DNA of 64,000 nt from contig JANCYW010000020.1 in the NCBI GenBank assembly GCA_026184775.1, forward strand, positions 124,001 through 188,000, read 5' to 3'. Below, piece by piece: positions 44,678-53,172 of this stretch. Position 1 is the stretch's first letter; the number at the start of each line of letters is the position of its first letter. Source of the DNA: Cyanidium caldarium. Its lineage: Eukaryota; Rhodophyta; Bangiophyceae; Cyanidiales; Cyanidiaceae. The notes under the pieces are model-generated. The model ran no database searches. It saw nothing but the letters and a program-made list of their open reading frames with translations, and was not told where the DNA came from. Made by a program: the position numbers and the translations under genes.

Positions 44678-45247
44678 ATGCGGCTGCGCAACGCGGTGGT
44701 GGTGGCGCGGTGGCAGGCGGCGCTGCGCACGTCGCAGTACGTTGGGGTGGTGATGTTGACGCGCTCCACCTCCTGGGGCAGGAGTGGGGCGCGCGGTCGC
44801 ATTCTGCGCGAGGCCGACGCCACCGCCAGCGACGTCGACGTGCGTTTCGGGGTGCCGCGGTGGCTGCGGCTGGCTGCGGAGCTGGTCGGCCTGCCGCAGC
44901 TGTCGCCACTCTTCCGCGCCGGGCCGCTGTTGCTGGTGTATGGCAATGATTCGGCGGCGTGGCTGCGGGTGATGCAGCGCGCCGAGCAGGTGATGGACGG
45001 CGCCACGGTGATCGGGGCCAAAATCGGTGACGAGGCGGCGGTGCGGGAGGGCACCGTGCGCACGTTGCGCTCGCTGCCGGACACCTTGGCCGAGGTGGTA
45101 CCGCTGCTGGAGGCGCCGGCGCGCGGTCTGGCGCAGGCGCTGGATGGAGTGGGCGTCGCGGTGGTGCATAGCGTGCAACGGGTCGGCGGCGACGGGATGG
45201 GGACGATGAGGGACGCCCCGTCGGCGTCTGTCGCGGAGACGGTGTGA
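44678..45247 (+). CDS. MRPL10: uL10-family ribosomal protein, probably mitochondrial
   Basis: A 189-residue protein with the fold pattern of ribosomal uL10. An N-terminal alpha/beta segment (MRLRNAVVVARWQAALRTSQ, then YVGVVMLTR) precedes RAGPLLLVYGNDSAAWLRVM, VIGAKIGDEAAVREGTVRTL and a C-terminal helical part (LPDTLAEVVPLLEAPARGLA) matching the bacterial L10 LPSREELLAxLLGxLxAP box. It lacks the eukaryotic P0 extension, so it is an organellar type. Red-algal plastids do not generally encode L10, so a plastid location cannot be excluded, but there is no clear transit peptide and mitochondrial is the better guess. The ATG at 44678 is the only sensible start. Confidence 0.58.
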   Translation: MRLRNAVVVARWQAALRTSQYVGVVMLTRSTSWGRSGARGRILREADATASDVDVRFGVPRWLRLAAELVGLPQLSPLFRAGPLLLVYGNDSAAWLRVMQRAEQVMDGATVIGAKIGDEAAVREGTVRTLRSLPDTLAEVVPLLEAPARGLAQALDGVGVAVVHSVQRVGGDGMGTMRDAPSASVAETV

Positions 45248-45472
45248 CGGGTGCCCGGACGGTGCCGAGCATCGGATGTCGCCGCGGAGCGGTGCGCACA
45301 AGGTGATGGCGTCCGGGCAACGATGAAGCGCAATAGAGAATCTGTCAATCATCTGCAGTGCCATCGCACGGCGTGATGAGTCGGTACGTCCGCAGTGTCC
45401 CTCTGAGAAGTTCTGAGCCCGACAAAGTGCGCATCACCGCTTGTGATGCTCGTTCGATGGTTTACCGGTGCG

Positions 45473-46693
45473 TTATCGGCCGACGGTGACGCCGAGCTGC
45501 AGCGAAAACGATACGTACGGCTCGTCGTCGCCGTCGCCGTCGATGCCGTCGGTGGCGGTACCTCCGACAGCATTCGTTATGGCGGTTGCCGGAGCGGCGC
45601 GGCGCTGCAGACCCAGCGCGGCCGCCAAGGCGTTGGCACTGCCACCGCCGCCGTCCTCCTCCTCCTCTCGATAGCCGAACGCTAAATGGCGATATCGATG
45701 GCGCAACGCCTGACGCACGCGCGCCTCCTGTTTCTCCTCCGGTTGAATGCAGGCGGCCTCGAAGGTCACCGGCAGTCCGTACCGCAGCACGCTCTCCACG
45801 AACAACCGCACCACTTTGAGGTGCAAGAGCGCTTCGGTGGCCTCGGTGTAGGCCACGCGGCACCACTGACGCAGTTGCCCGCCGCGTTGCGTCACCTCCT
45901 GCGCCAGCTGCTCGTATCGCCCACGCGCATCCGGGGCGCCGTCGGCAGCGCCATTGTCGTTGCTGTTGCTGTGCTGATACTCCCGCACTTGATAGCGTCG
46001 CTCGCGGGCGGCGCGTCGAAACTCGGCAGCGCCTCGGCGCAACACCACTACCGAGAAGAGCGCCCACTCCTTGTCCTCGGTGATAAGCGTGGCACTGCGC
46101 GGCACCACCGCCGCGGCCGACAGCGACTCGTAGCTGTTGAGGAAGTCGGCAGTGGCGTAACGCGGCACCACCACGTACAGACTGAGCAGATGCTCGGTGT
46201 TCAGCACCTGCGCCGCGGGCACCCAGTCGGCCAGGCTGCGGGTCAAAAGGCCGCCCTCCCCATGGCGGCGCACGGTGGCCAACTCCTGTTTGGCGTTGGC
46301 GTAAGCGTTGGCACGCGCCGTCAGATCTCGCTCGAGCTGCTCGGCGTCGCGCACGATGCCCTGCACGATGTTCGACAGCGGCGTGCTGCTGTTGGCGGCG
46401 TACTTGGCGTCGTTCCAGCGAAACCGCATCAACAACTCCTCGGCGACAGCCAGTCCTTCCGCACCACCCTCATCTTCCATTCCGTCGTCCTCTATTTCTC
46501 GAAACTGTTTCCCGATCCGATGACACAGTTGCGACACCGCCGCATCGTCCTTGGCCGCGCCATCCGACAGCGCCATGAGCGCGTCCAGCGTGCCCACTCG
46601 AAACGCCGGCAGCTCCAGCCGACTCACTCGCGCCCGCTCCAGCGACGGCGCCAGCTGTGGCACCGATATCAACCAATAGGTCCGCGTGGGCAT
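45473..46693 (-). CDS. VMA5: V-type H+-ATPase subunit C
   Basis: A 406-residue V-ATPase C subunit, the stator component that bridges the V1 and Vo sectors and is released during reversible disassembly. The N-terminal MPTRTYWLISVPQ is typical. FRWNDAKYAANSSTPLSNIV matches the FxWDxxKYxxxxPL box, TRSLADWV and LNTEHLLSLYVVVPRYATAD follow, and LITEDKEWALFSVVVLRRGA matches the VLITEDDEYxLxxVTLFRK segment. The C-terminus has VVRLFVESVLRYGLP. It contains a Glu/Gly-rich insertion and a C-terminal SFSLQLGV. Length is as in other eukaryotes (about 390). The ATG is at 46693 and shares a 458-bp divergent region with eRF3. Confidence 0.92.
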   Translation of the reverse strand: MPTRTYWLISVPQLAPSLERARVSRLELPAFRVGTLDALMALSDGAAKDDAAVSQLCHRIGKQFREIEDDGMEDEGGAEGLAVAEELLMRFRWNDAKYAANSSTPLSNIVQGIVRDAEQLERDLTARANAYANAKQELATVRRHGEGGLLTRSLADWVPAAQVLNTEHLLSLYVVVPRYATADFLNSYESLSAAAVVPRSATLITEDKEWALFSVVVLRRGAAEFRRAARERRYQVREYQHSNSNDNGAADGAPDARGRYEQLAQEVTQRGGQLRQWCRVAYTEATEALLHLKVVRLFVESVLRYGLPVTFEAACIQPEEKQEARVRQALRHRYRHLAFGYREEEEDGGGGSANALAAALGLQRRAAPATAITNAVGGTATDGIDGDGDDEPYVSFSLQLGVTVGR

Positions 46694-47151
46694 ATCCCGA
46701 GCGCGCTATGCCACCGCGGAACGAGGTGCGTCGGTGTCTACGGGTGTGTGGGTGTAGGGGTGCGCGACACGCGCCAACAACCCACGTGTCCCGATGGAAT
46801 GCGGAGTGGCAATGGTCACGCGCGATGCCATCCCATTGTGTCACAGACGACGGGCGGGCCGCGTCAGGCCGCGCACCCATCGTGTCGACGGTGGGTGCAC
46901 GTTGGCGTGACGGTCGGTCATACGTTGACGCACTTTCGTCGTGTTCCGCTGGGCGTCTGGGAGCGTGAGGGTGCGTGGACGTGCTGACGGACGTGTGAGA
47001 GGCGCGTGCTGGAGAGGGAGCGGTGGAAACAGCGATAAAACGACGGGCCGCGTTGGCGTCCCGGTCGGACGTGGTGAGGTGTGGGTTGGCTGCGGGGTGT
47101 TCTGCGACCAGCGTCGCCGCCACCTTTTCACCTCTCACACAGTCTGTCGCT
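46694..47151. promoter_or_regulatory. Divergent promoter region of VMA5 and eRF3
   Basis: About 460 bases between two outward ATGs. Frames within begin with GTG or lack family features. G/T-rich on the plus strand near 46740-46760 and 46940-47000. The promoter role is inferred from position. Confidence 0.4.
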
Positions 47152-48567
47152 ATGGAGGCGGTTGAAAAGGATGGCGTGGTGCAGGCTGCCGAGCAGGCGG
47201 TGCGGAAGATGCAGTTATCGACGGACAGTGAGGGCGAAGGCGACGCCGCCAAGCGCCACCATGTGAATATCGTCTTTATTGGCCACGTCGACGCGGGCAA
47301 GTCGACGTTGTGCGGCCACCTGCTGTACCTCACCGGCAATGTGGACGACCGCACGATGGAAAAGTACGAGCGGGAGGCGAAGAGCAAAGGCCGCGACACC
47401 TGGAAGTACGCCTGGGCGATGGACCTGACCGAGCAGGAGCGCAGCAAGGGCAAGACCACCGAGTACGGGGTGGCGACGTTTCACACGCGCCACAAGCACG
47501 TGACCATCATTGACGCGCCCGGGCACAAGTCTTACGTGCCGTCGATGATCAGCGGAGCCGGACAGGCCGACGTGGGCATTCTGGTGATATCGGCACGCAA
47601 GGGCGAGTTCGAGGCCGGTTTCGAGCGCGGCGGACAGACGCGCGAACACGCCATGTTGGCCAAGACCGCCGGCGTGCGTCAGCTGATCGTGGCGGTGAAC
47701 AAGATGGATGAGCCGACGGTGCAGTGGAGCGAGGAACGATACCGGGAGATATGCGGCAAGCTGGCGCCGTTCCTGAAGCAGGTCGGCTTCCGCGCCAACG
47801 ACATCGTCTGGGTGCCGGTGAGCGGCTACACCGGGGCGAACCTGCGGGAGCGCATCGACGCGGCACAGTGTCCGTGGTATCGCGGCGAGTCGCTGTTGGA
47901 GCTGCTGGATGGGCTGCAGCTGCCGCCGCGACCGGTGGACGCCCCGCTGCGCATGACCGTGGTGGACAAGTATAAGGAGATGGGCGTGTGCATGCTGGGA
48001 CGCATCGAATCGGGCACGCTGCGCAACGGTGACCGCCTGTTGCTGATGCCGCCGCGCACCCCGATCACCGTCACCGGCGTCTGGAACGATGCCGAGGAGG
48101 TGAGCGCCGCCGGACCCGGCGACAGCGTCAAACTGACCGTCAAGGGCGTCGAGGAGGACGACATCCATGCCGGCTTCGTGTTGTGTGCCGAGTCGGCGCC
48201 GGTGGAACCGACCACCGAGTTTGACGCGCAGGTGATGCTGCTGGAGCACCGATCGATCCTCACCGCCGGCTACAGGTGTGTAGCGCACATTCAGGCCGCG
48301 TCGGAGGAGGTCGTGTTCGAGCGGCTGTTGGCGGAGATGGACAAGCGCACCGGGCAGATCGCCAAACGGTATCCGAAGTTTGTGCGACCGGGCTCGACGT
48401 TTATCGCGCGGCTATCGGTGTCGCAGCCGGTGTGCGTGATGCCGTTCAAGGCGTTTGCACCGCTGGGACGGTTCATGTTGCGGGACGAGGGCACCACCAT
48501 CGGCGCGGGCGTGGTGTTGAAAGTGCGGCACAGCGCCTCCAAAGTGTCCAGTGAAGGGAGCGGGTGA
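47152..48567 (+). CDS. ERF3: Translation termination GTPase eRF3
   Basis: A 471-residue class II release factor. G motifs: GHVDAGKST (G1), GKTTE at switch I (eRF3 normally GKTVE), DAPGHKS (G3), NKMD (G4). Other diagnostic boxes are LVISARKGEFEAGFERGGQT, REHAMLAKTAGVRQLIVAVN, SGYTGANLRE and CPWYRGESLLELLDGL. Domain 3 ends with LGRFMLRDEGTTIGAG. These set it apart from EF-1alpha and Hbs1. Only about 35 residues precede the GTPase domain, so the long N-terminal region of yeast Sup35 and human GSPT1, which carries poly(A)-binding-protein and prion-like sequences, is missing. The ATG at 47152 is used; an upstream GTG frame would add unconvincing sequence. Confidence 0.92.
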   Translation: MEAVEKDGVVQAAEQAVRKMQLSTDSEGEGDAAKRHHVNIVFIGHVDAGKSTLCGHLLYLTGNVDDRTMEKYEREAKSKGRDTWKYAWAMDLTEQERSKGKTTEYGVATFHTRHKHVTIIDAPGHKSYVPSMISGAGQADVGILVISARKGEFEAGFERGGQTREHAMLAKTAGVRQLIVAVNKMDEPTVQWSEERYREICGKLAPFLKQVGFRANDIVWVPVSGYTGANLRERIDAAQCPWYRGESLLELLDGLQLPPRPVDAPLRMTVVDKYKEMGVCMLGRIESGTLRNGDRLLLMPPRTPITVTGVWNDAEEVSAAGPGDSVKLTVKGVEEDDIHAGFVLCAESAPVEPTTEFDAQVMLLEHRSILTAGYRCVAHIQAASEEVVFERLLAEMDKRTGQIAKRYPKFVRPGSTFIARLSVSQPVCVMPFKAFAPLGRFMLRDEGTTIGAGVVLKVRHSASKVSSEGSG

Positions 48568-48619
48568 AGGGAGGCAGGAGGTGCTGGTGTCTGCTCTCGT
48601 TCTCTCGTTCTCTCACTCT

Positions 48620-50917
48620 CTACGATAGCCACCGCGTCAGGGCGTCTTGTACGGATGACGGCAGCTGGGGACATTCCAGCAAGCCGGCGGACACGGCCAG
48701 CTGGGCGCGATGCGCATCGGTCAACAGCGACGACACCACCGACTGCAGGCGCGTCGTGGCGGCGGCGTGGTCCCCGTCATCGGCCTTCATGGCGTGCACG
48801 GCGCGCTGCAGTATATCGTCGGCGATGTCTCCAGCGCGCGCATCGCTGCGTTGCAGCCGCTGCGTCAGGCCGGCGTAATTGAAGCACAGCGCGTAAAAGG
48901 TGTCGCGCAACTTGCCCGCAGCACCCGCGGCATCGGGCGGCGTCGCCGTCATCACCGTGTCCGCCAACGCTTGCATCACGCGCGGATACGCCCGCAACAG
49001 CGCGTCGCTGATGGCAGGCGTGTGCTGATGGGCGAAAGCGTTGCACAGCAGGCGGCACACGAACACGCGCACCGCTACCGGGGCATCCGGGGCGTGGGCC
49101 AGCGCTAAACACCGCTGCAGCACCGCGCCGTCGTCGGTCACTAGAAACCGCTGCGCTCCGGCCAGCTCCACCACCGCCAATCGCGCCAAATCCATGGCCG
49201 CCGCCGCCGCCCGTCCAGCATCCAGTTCGCTCACCATGCGCGCGACGTGCTCCACTCGCTCCGTGGTCCACGGTCGATAGGCGGTGGGCGATAACGGCGG
49301 CGTGCGGTACGCCTCGGGCAGATGTTGCCATAGACGGGCGTACGAATCGGTGCTGGGGAAGAGAATCGGGGTGAAGGTGGAAGGGGAGGAGGAGGAGGAG
49401 CCGTCGGGGATGTAGCGTGCGTCGCCCGTCAACGGATCCGATGCGGCACCGACCACACTGGTGCCCAGATCCGCGGCGGGCACGTTGCGCGTCAGGAACT
49501 CGACCACCTGCGACAGATACGCCGACGGCAGCTGTTCGCGTTCGAGAAAACGGGTGGCGGCTTCGTACGGGTCCTCTCCGCGGCGGAATCCCAACTGCCG
49601 CCGCGGACGTGGGTGCTGCGGATCGGGCGCCGTCGCTGGTCCGCTCCCACCCCTCTCATCGTCCACATCCACCTCAAACACATAATCATACCCGCTGAGG
49701 CCGGCATTGCCGTTGCCTGCGGCGGACGCCCCCAGCGGCTGTCCGTGCCCATCGACGACGTCGCCGGTCTTGAGCCACTTGTGCTGCGCGGCCGACCACA
49801 TGTACACCTGTGCGCCACCGGGTGCTCGCACCAACCGGGTCTGTCCGTCGCGGGTGCCAGGCACTGCCAGAGCCTCCTCCATCGGTGGCAGGGCGCCCCA
49901 GTCGATAGAGGATGGCTGTTCCTGCTCCACCTGTTGCCGCGCCATCGTCTGGCGCGCCAGGCTGTCCTCCCATGCGGCCAGCTCGGCCGGCGGCGCTACC
50001 CGGCCGGGTACGCGCGTCCACAGCCGCGCACGGCCATCCGCACAACCGGTGAGGCAGTCGCCATCGGCGTCGGGGACGAACGCCACGCACCATACCGTGT
50101 CCGGATGCGGCACCGTCTGCACCACCTGGCCGCACCTCCAGTTGCTGATCTTCAGGGTGCGGTCTTCGCTCACCGTCACCAACCACTCACCCCGACAGGC
50201 GGCCGCGTACACGAAACTGTCGTGCACGCGCGACAACCGTCGTTGCAGCTGGCCGTCGGAGGACCACAGCAACACGTCGCCGTCGTTGCCAGTGGACGCG
50301 AACGCCTCCGCCGTAGACGTATCGGGCGGCAGCAGGTCCGGATGCAGTCGCACCAGCGCGCGCACGGCGTCGGTGTGGGCGCGGAGCACCTGGAGGCAAG
50401 CGCCACTGGACCGATTCCACAACCGCACGGTGCGGTCGGCCGAGGCGGTCACCACCACCTCCGCACTGAGTTGCAGCACCGCCCAGACCGCCGCCTGGTG
50501 CCCGCGCAGCACCGTCTGCAGACCGCCGTCCGAGCGCCACAGACGGGCGGTCTGGTCCCAGGAACCGGTCATATAGCCGTCCGGCTGTTGCAGGGCGGTT
50601 ATGGCACAGACGACGTCGTCGTGTGCTTGCCACACTTGCGGCGGCTGCGCAGCGTCCAGGTGATGGCGGGCTACCCGCCGATCCGCACCGCCACTCACGA
50701 ACGCATCAGCAGACGCTCGCGCCACACACTGCACGTAAGCGGGAGCGTGCACGCTGCGCGCTGGCAGACATGGCTGCCGGTCACGCCACACCAGCAGCGT
50801 GCCATCGCGCGAGCCGGTCACCCACACGTCGCGACGCAAGCCGGCCACACAGCGTACGTCGCCTTGATGCGCCTCCAACGTGCTGGAGAGTCGGTAGGGA
50901 GGGGCATCACCCTCCAT
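48620..50917 (-). CDS. PLAA: PLAA/Doa1 (Ufd3) ubiquitin- and Cdc48-binding protein
   Basis: A 765-residue protein with the full PLAA architecture. A seven-bladed WD40 propeller covers residues about 8-300 (LEAHQGDVRCVAGL, VTGSRDGTLLVW, TGSWDQTARLW, ASADRTVRLW, VSEDRTLKI). A PFU ubiquitin-binding domain follows at about 355-450 (VYMWSAAQHKWLKTGDVVDG, YDYVFEVDVDD), then a C-terminal PUL domain of armadillo-like helices (about 550-765) that binds Cdc48/p97. It works in ubiquitin-dependent sorting and degradation. The ATG at 50917 gives the family-typical start. The reading frame continues upstream into the divergent aspartate aminotransferase region, which I treat as chance. It is convergent with eRF3 at 52 bases. 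Confidence 0.92.
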   Translation of the reverse strand: MEGDAPPYRLSSTLEAHQGDVRCVAGLRRDVWVTGSRDGTLLVWRDRQPCLPARSVHAPAYVQCVARASADAFVSGGADRRVARHHLDAAQPPQVWQAHDDVVCAITALQQPDGYMTGSWDQTARLWRSDGGLQTVLRGHQAAVWAVLQLSAEVVVTASADRTVRLWNRSSGACLQVLRAHTDAVRALVRLHPDLLPPDTSTAEAFASTGNDGDVLLWSSDGQLQRRLSRVHDSFVYAAACRGEWLVTVSEDRTLKISNWRCGQVVQTVPHPDTVWCVAFVPDADGDCLTGCADGRARLWTRVPGRVAPPAELAAWEDSLARQTMARQQVEQEQPSSIDWGALPPMEEALAVPGTRDGQTRLVRAPGGAQVYMWSAAQHKWLKTGDVVDGHGQPLGASAAGNGNAGLSGYDYVFEVDVDDERGGSGPATAPDPQHPRPRRQLGFRRGEDPYEAATRFLEREQLPSAYLSQVVEFLTRNVPAADLGTSVVGAASDPLTGDARYIPDGSSSSSPSTFTPILFPSTDSYARLWQHLPEAYRTPPLSPTAYRPWTTERVEHVARMVSELDAGRAAAAAMDLARLAVVELAGAQRFLVTDDGAVLQRCLALAHAPDAPVAVRVFVCRLLCNAFAHQHTPAISDALLRAYPRVMQALADTVMTATPPDAAGAAGKLRDTFYALCFNYAGLTQRLQRSDARAGDIADDILQRAVHAMKADDGDHAAATTRLQSVVSSLLTDAHRAQLAVSAGLLECPQLPSSVQDALTRWLS

Positions 50918-51284
50918 GAACTGGGGGCGAGGGGATGGACGGGTGCAATGGGGGGGGGGCGATGCGTGTGCACCGTCTGTGGTGACTCGTGCACTCGTCC
51001 GCCCCGCTCCTCGTCCGCAGACAGAGGCGGGGGCACGCCTCGCACGGCGCGACGACTTGGCGTCCGCACAGACGGCCGTTCCGTGGTCGGTGGTCGCACC
51101 GCCCGCGAGGTGTCGGTCTGTCGACCAGCACCCGGAGAGCTTGAGCGTATTCCCACCGCCGAATCGCCCGAAGCTCACCGTAGAAAGGGAGCCACTTTGG
51201 ACAGCTGAGAAAGGCTTCAGCTCATCGACCGGGTCCGGCCGACGGCGGCGCGCCAGGGGTTCTCGCCTCGTCGCTCCTGTCGCC
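50918..51284. promoter_or_regulatory. Divergent promoter region of PLAA and aspartate aminotransferase
   Basis: About 370 bases. Both neighbouring frames stay open through it, so genuine starts had to be chosen by homology. A G8 run lies near 50951-50958. No repeated motif is apparent. Confidence 0.4.
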
Positions 51285-52604
51285 ATGGACTTGGGCAATG
51301 GAGTGGCGCCCGTTGGGGCACCGGTTACGAGCACCAGCGCCACCACATCGGTGTTTGCTTCGGTGCCGGAGGCGCCCCAAGATCCCATCCTCGGCCTGAA
51401 CGAGTTGTTCCGCGAGGATCCGTCGCCGCACAAGGTCAACTTGGGCGTGGGCGCGTACCGCACCGACGAGAACCGCCCGTACGTGTTGGGCGTGGTGAAG
51501 CGCATCGAGCAGGAGATGGCCGCGGACACGGCCACCGTGCACGAGTACTTGCCGATCGAGGGCTGGCCCGAGTTTCGGCGCCTCTCGGCACACCTGGTAT
51601 TCGGGGCGGATGCGCCGGCGCTGCGCGAAGAGCGCGTCGTGACGCTGCAGTCGCTGTCGGGCACGGGGTCGTTGCGGGTGGTGGCGGAGTTTCTGGCGCA
51701 TTTTTACCGGCCAGGAACGGTGTGCTGCATTCCGCAGCCGACCTGGGGCAACCACAAGAACATCTTTCCGCGCGCCGGGTTGCCCGTGCGCGAGTATCGC
51801 TACTATGACGATGCCAACCGCGGGCTGGATTATGATGGCATGGTGGAGGATTTGGAGGCGGCACCTACCGGATCGATTGTGGTGCTGCACGCCTGTGCGC
51901 ACAATCCCACCGGTGCCGACCCCGACATGCAACAGTGGCAGGGCGTGTTGGAGGTGGTGCGGCGGCGCCGGCACTTTCCCCTGTTCGATTGCGCGTATCA
52001 GGGGTTCGCGTCCGGCTCGTTCGAGCGCGATGCGGCGGCGATACGGCTGTTTGCCGCGGCCACGCCTCCGTTGGAGATGGCCGTCACGCAGTCGTTCGCC
52101 AAGAATATGGGCTTGTACGGCGAGCGCGTCGGCGCCCTGCACGTTGTGTGTGCCGAGGCGGCGGTGACCCGTGCGGTGATGAGCCAGTTGAAACAGGTGG
52201 CGCGTGCGATGTACTCCAGTCCGCCCGGACACGGCGCCGCCATCGTCACGCGGGTGCTGCGCGACCCGGCGCTGTTCGCCGAGTGGGAGACCGAGGTGCA
52301 GGTCATGAGCGGGCGCATCATGCGTATGCGCCGCGAGCTACACCAGGCACTGCAGGAGAACGGCACCCCGGGCAACTGGGGACACGTGCTCACCCAGATT
52401 GGCATGTTCAGTTTCACCGGCCTGAGTGCCTCGCAGTGCCTGTATCTGCGCGAGCGATACTACATCTACATGACCAGCAACGGGCGCATCTCCATGGCCG
52501 GCCTGACGTCGGACAAGGTGCGTTACCTGGCGGACGCTATGAAGGACGCGGTGTTGCACGCCGGCAAAGACGGTGGCAGTGGCGGAATGGCGCCGAAGAT
52601 CTAG
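51285..52604 (+). CDS. Aspartate aminotransferase
   Basis: A 439-residue class I PLP aminotransferase of the eukaryotic/gamma-proteobacterial AAT type, interconverting aspartate/oxoglutarate and oxaloacetate/glutamate. Signature segments are VNLGVGAYRTDENRPYVLGV, EYLPIEGWPEFRRLSAHLVF, QSLSGTGSLRVVAEF, PTWGNHKNIF, LHACAHNPTG and the PLP-lysine box SFAKNMGLYGERVGAL. The substrate-binding Arg near the end is in YMTSNGRISMAGL. The first about 35 residues (MDLGNGVAPVGAPVTSTSAT) precede the core and could be a weak targeting sequence, but location cannot be told. An ATG at 50916 in the same frame would add 123 low-complexity residues and would overlap the divergent PLAA start codon, so 51285 is preferred. 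Confidence 0.92.
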   Translation: MDLGNGVAPVGAPVTSTSATTSVFASVPEAPQDPILGLNELFREDPSPHKVNLGVGAYRTDENRPYVLGVVKRIEQEMAADTATVHEYLPIEGWPEFRRLSAHLVFGADAPALREERVVTLQSLSGTGSLRVVAEFLAHFYRPGTVCCIPQPTWGNHKNIFPRAGLPVREYRYYDDANRGLDYDGMVEDLEAAPTGSIVVLHACAHNPTGADPDMQQWQGVLEVVRRRRHFPLFDCAYQGFASGSFERDAAAIRLFAAATPPLEMAVTQSFAKNMGLYGERVGALHVVCAEAAVTRAVMSQLKQVARAMYSSPPGHGAAIVTRVLRDPALFAEWETEVQVMSGRIMRMRRELHQALQENGTPGNWGHVLTQIGMFSFTGLSASQCLYLRERYYIYMTSNGRISMAGLTSDKVRYLADAMKDAVLHAGKDGGSGGMAPKI

Positions 52605-52638
52605 TCGCGGGGAGGACAGGCGTAAAGAGGGACGCGCC

Positions 52639-52926
52639 TTACGGCGTCGCCCGGTGCAACGTGGCGCTCGCTACCGGGTCGCCCACCGCCTCTCCGGAAT
52701 CGCCTCGAGCAGTGAGTCGTCGCACCTCATCTCGCAGCCAGGACACGTCACGCTCCATCTCAAACGACGTCTGGCGCAGGGTCAGCACGCGCTCTTGCAG
52801 CTCCTGCACGGAGCGATCCACCAGGGCGCCCGCGCGCACCACCTCACGCTGCAGACGGTAGTAACCAGCGCCGGCAGCCAGTGCAGCCCCCATAAAGAAA
52901 GCGCACAGGTTGGATCGGAGCGCCAT
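52639..52926 (-). CDS. Small membrane-anchored coiled-coil protein
   Basis: A 95-residue protein starting MALRSNLCAFFMGAALAAGA. Residues 6-22 form a membrane helix, and residues 25-70 a coiled coil with regular leucine/valine spacing (VVRAGALVDRSVQELQERVL). It resembles short uncharacterised plant and algal proteins that have an N-terminal membrane anchor followed by a coiled coil. Function unknown. Its stop is 34 bases from the convergent aminotransferase end, and its start is about 250 bases from the divergent PGDH start. The compact, well-ordered composition favours a real gene. Confidence 0.68.
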   Translation of the reverse strand: MALRSNLCAFFMGAALAAGAGYYRLQREVVRAGALVDRSVQELQERVLTLRQTSFEMERDVSWLRDEVRRLTARGDSGEAVGDPVASATLHRATP

Positions 52927-53172
52927 AACGGGCAGCGTGCGTGTCGAGCGGGCGTTTCGGTGGTGGGCGCGGTGCGGCGAGCGACCCGCCGGAAGCGGTG
53001 TGGTTTCGCTGCGCGCGCTCCCGTCCCCCGCGCGCGCGCGCGCGTGGGCGATGGCGGCGACGACACATCGATCGCGGCGACATCGCCGTTTCGGATGGCG
53101 CGGCGTCGGTTCCGCGGCGGCGTCTCTCGAGCGTCGTCACCGCTCATCGCCGCCAACGGCAGATCGAGTTGT

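Noticed and set aside
50916-51284. Extension of aspartate aminotransferase to the ATG at 50916
   Set aside because: It would start on top of the divergent PLAA start codon and adds 123 low-complexity residues absent from the family.
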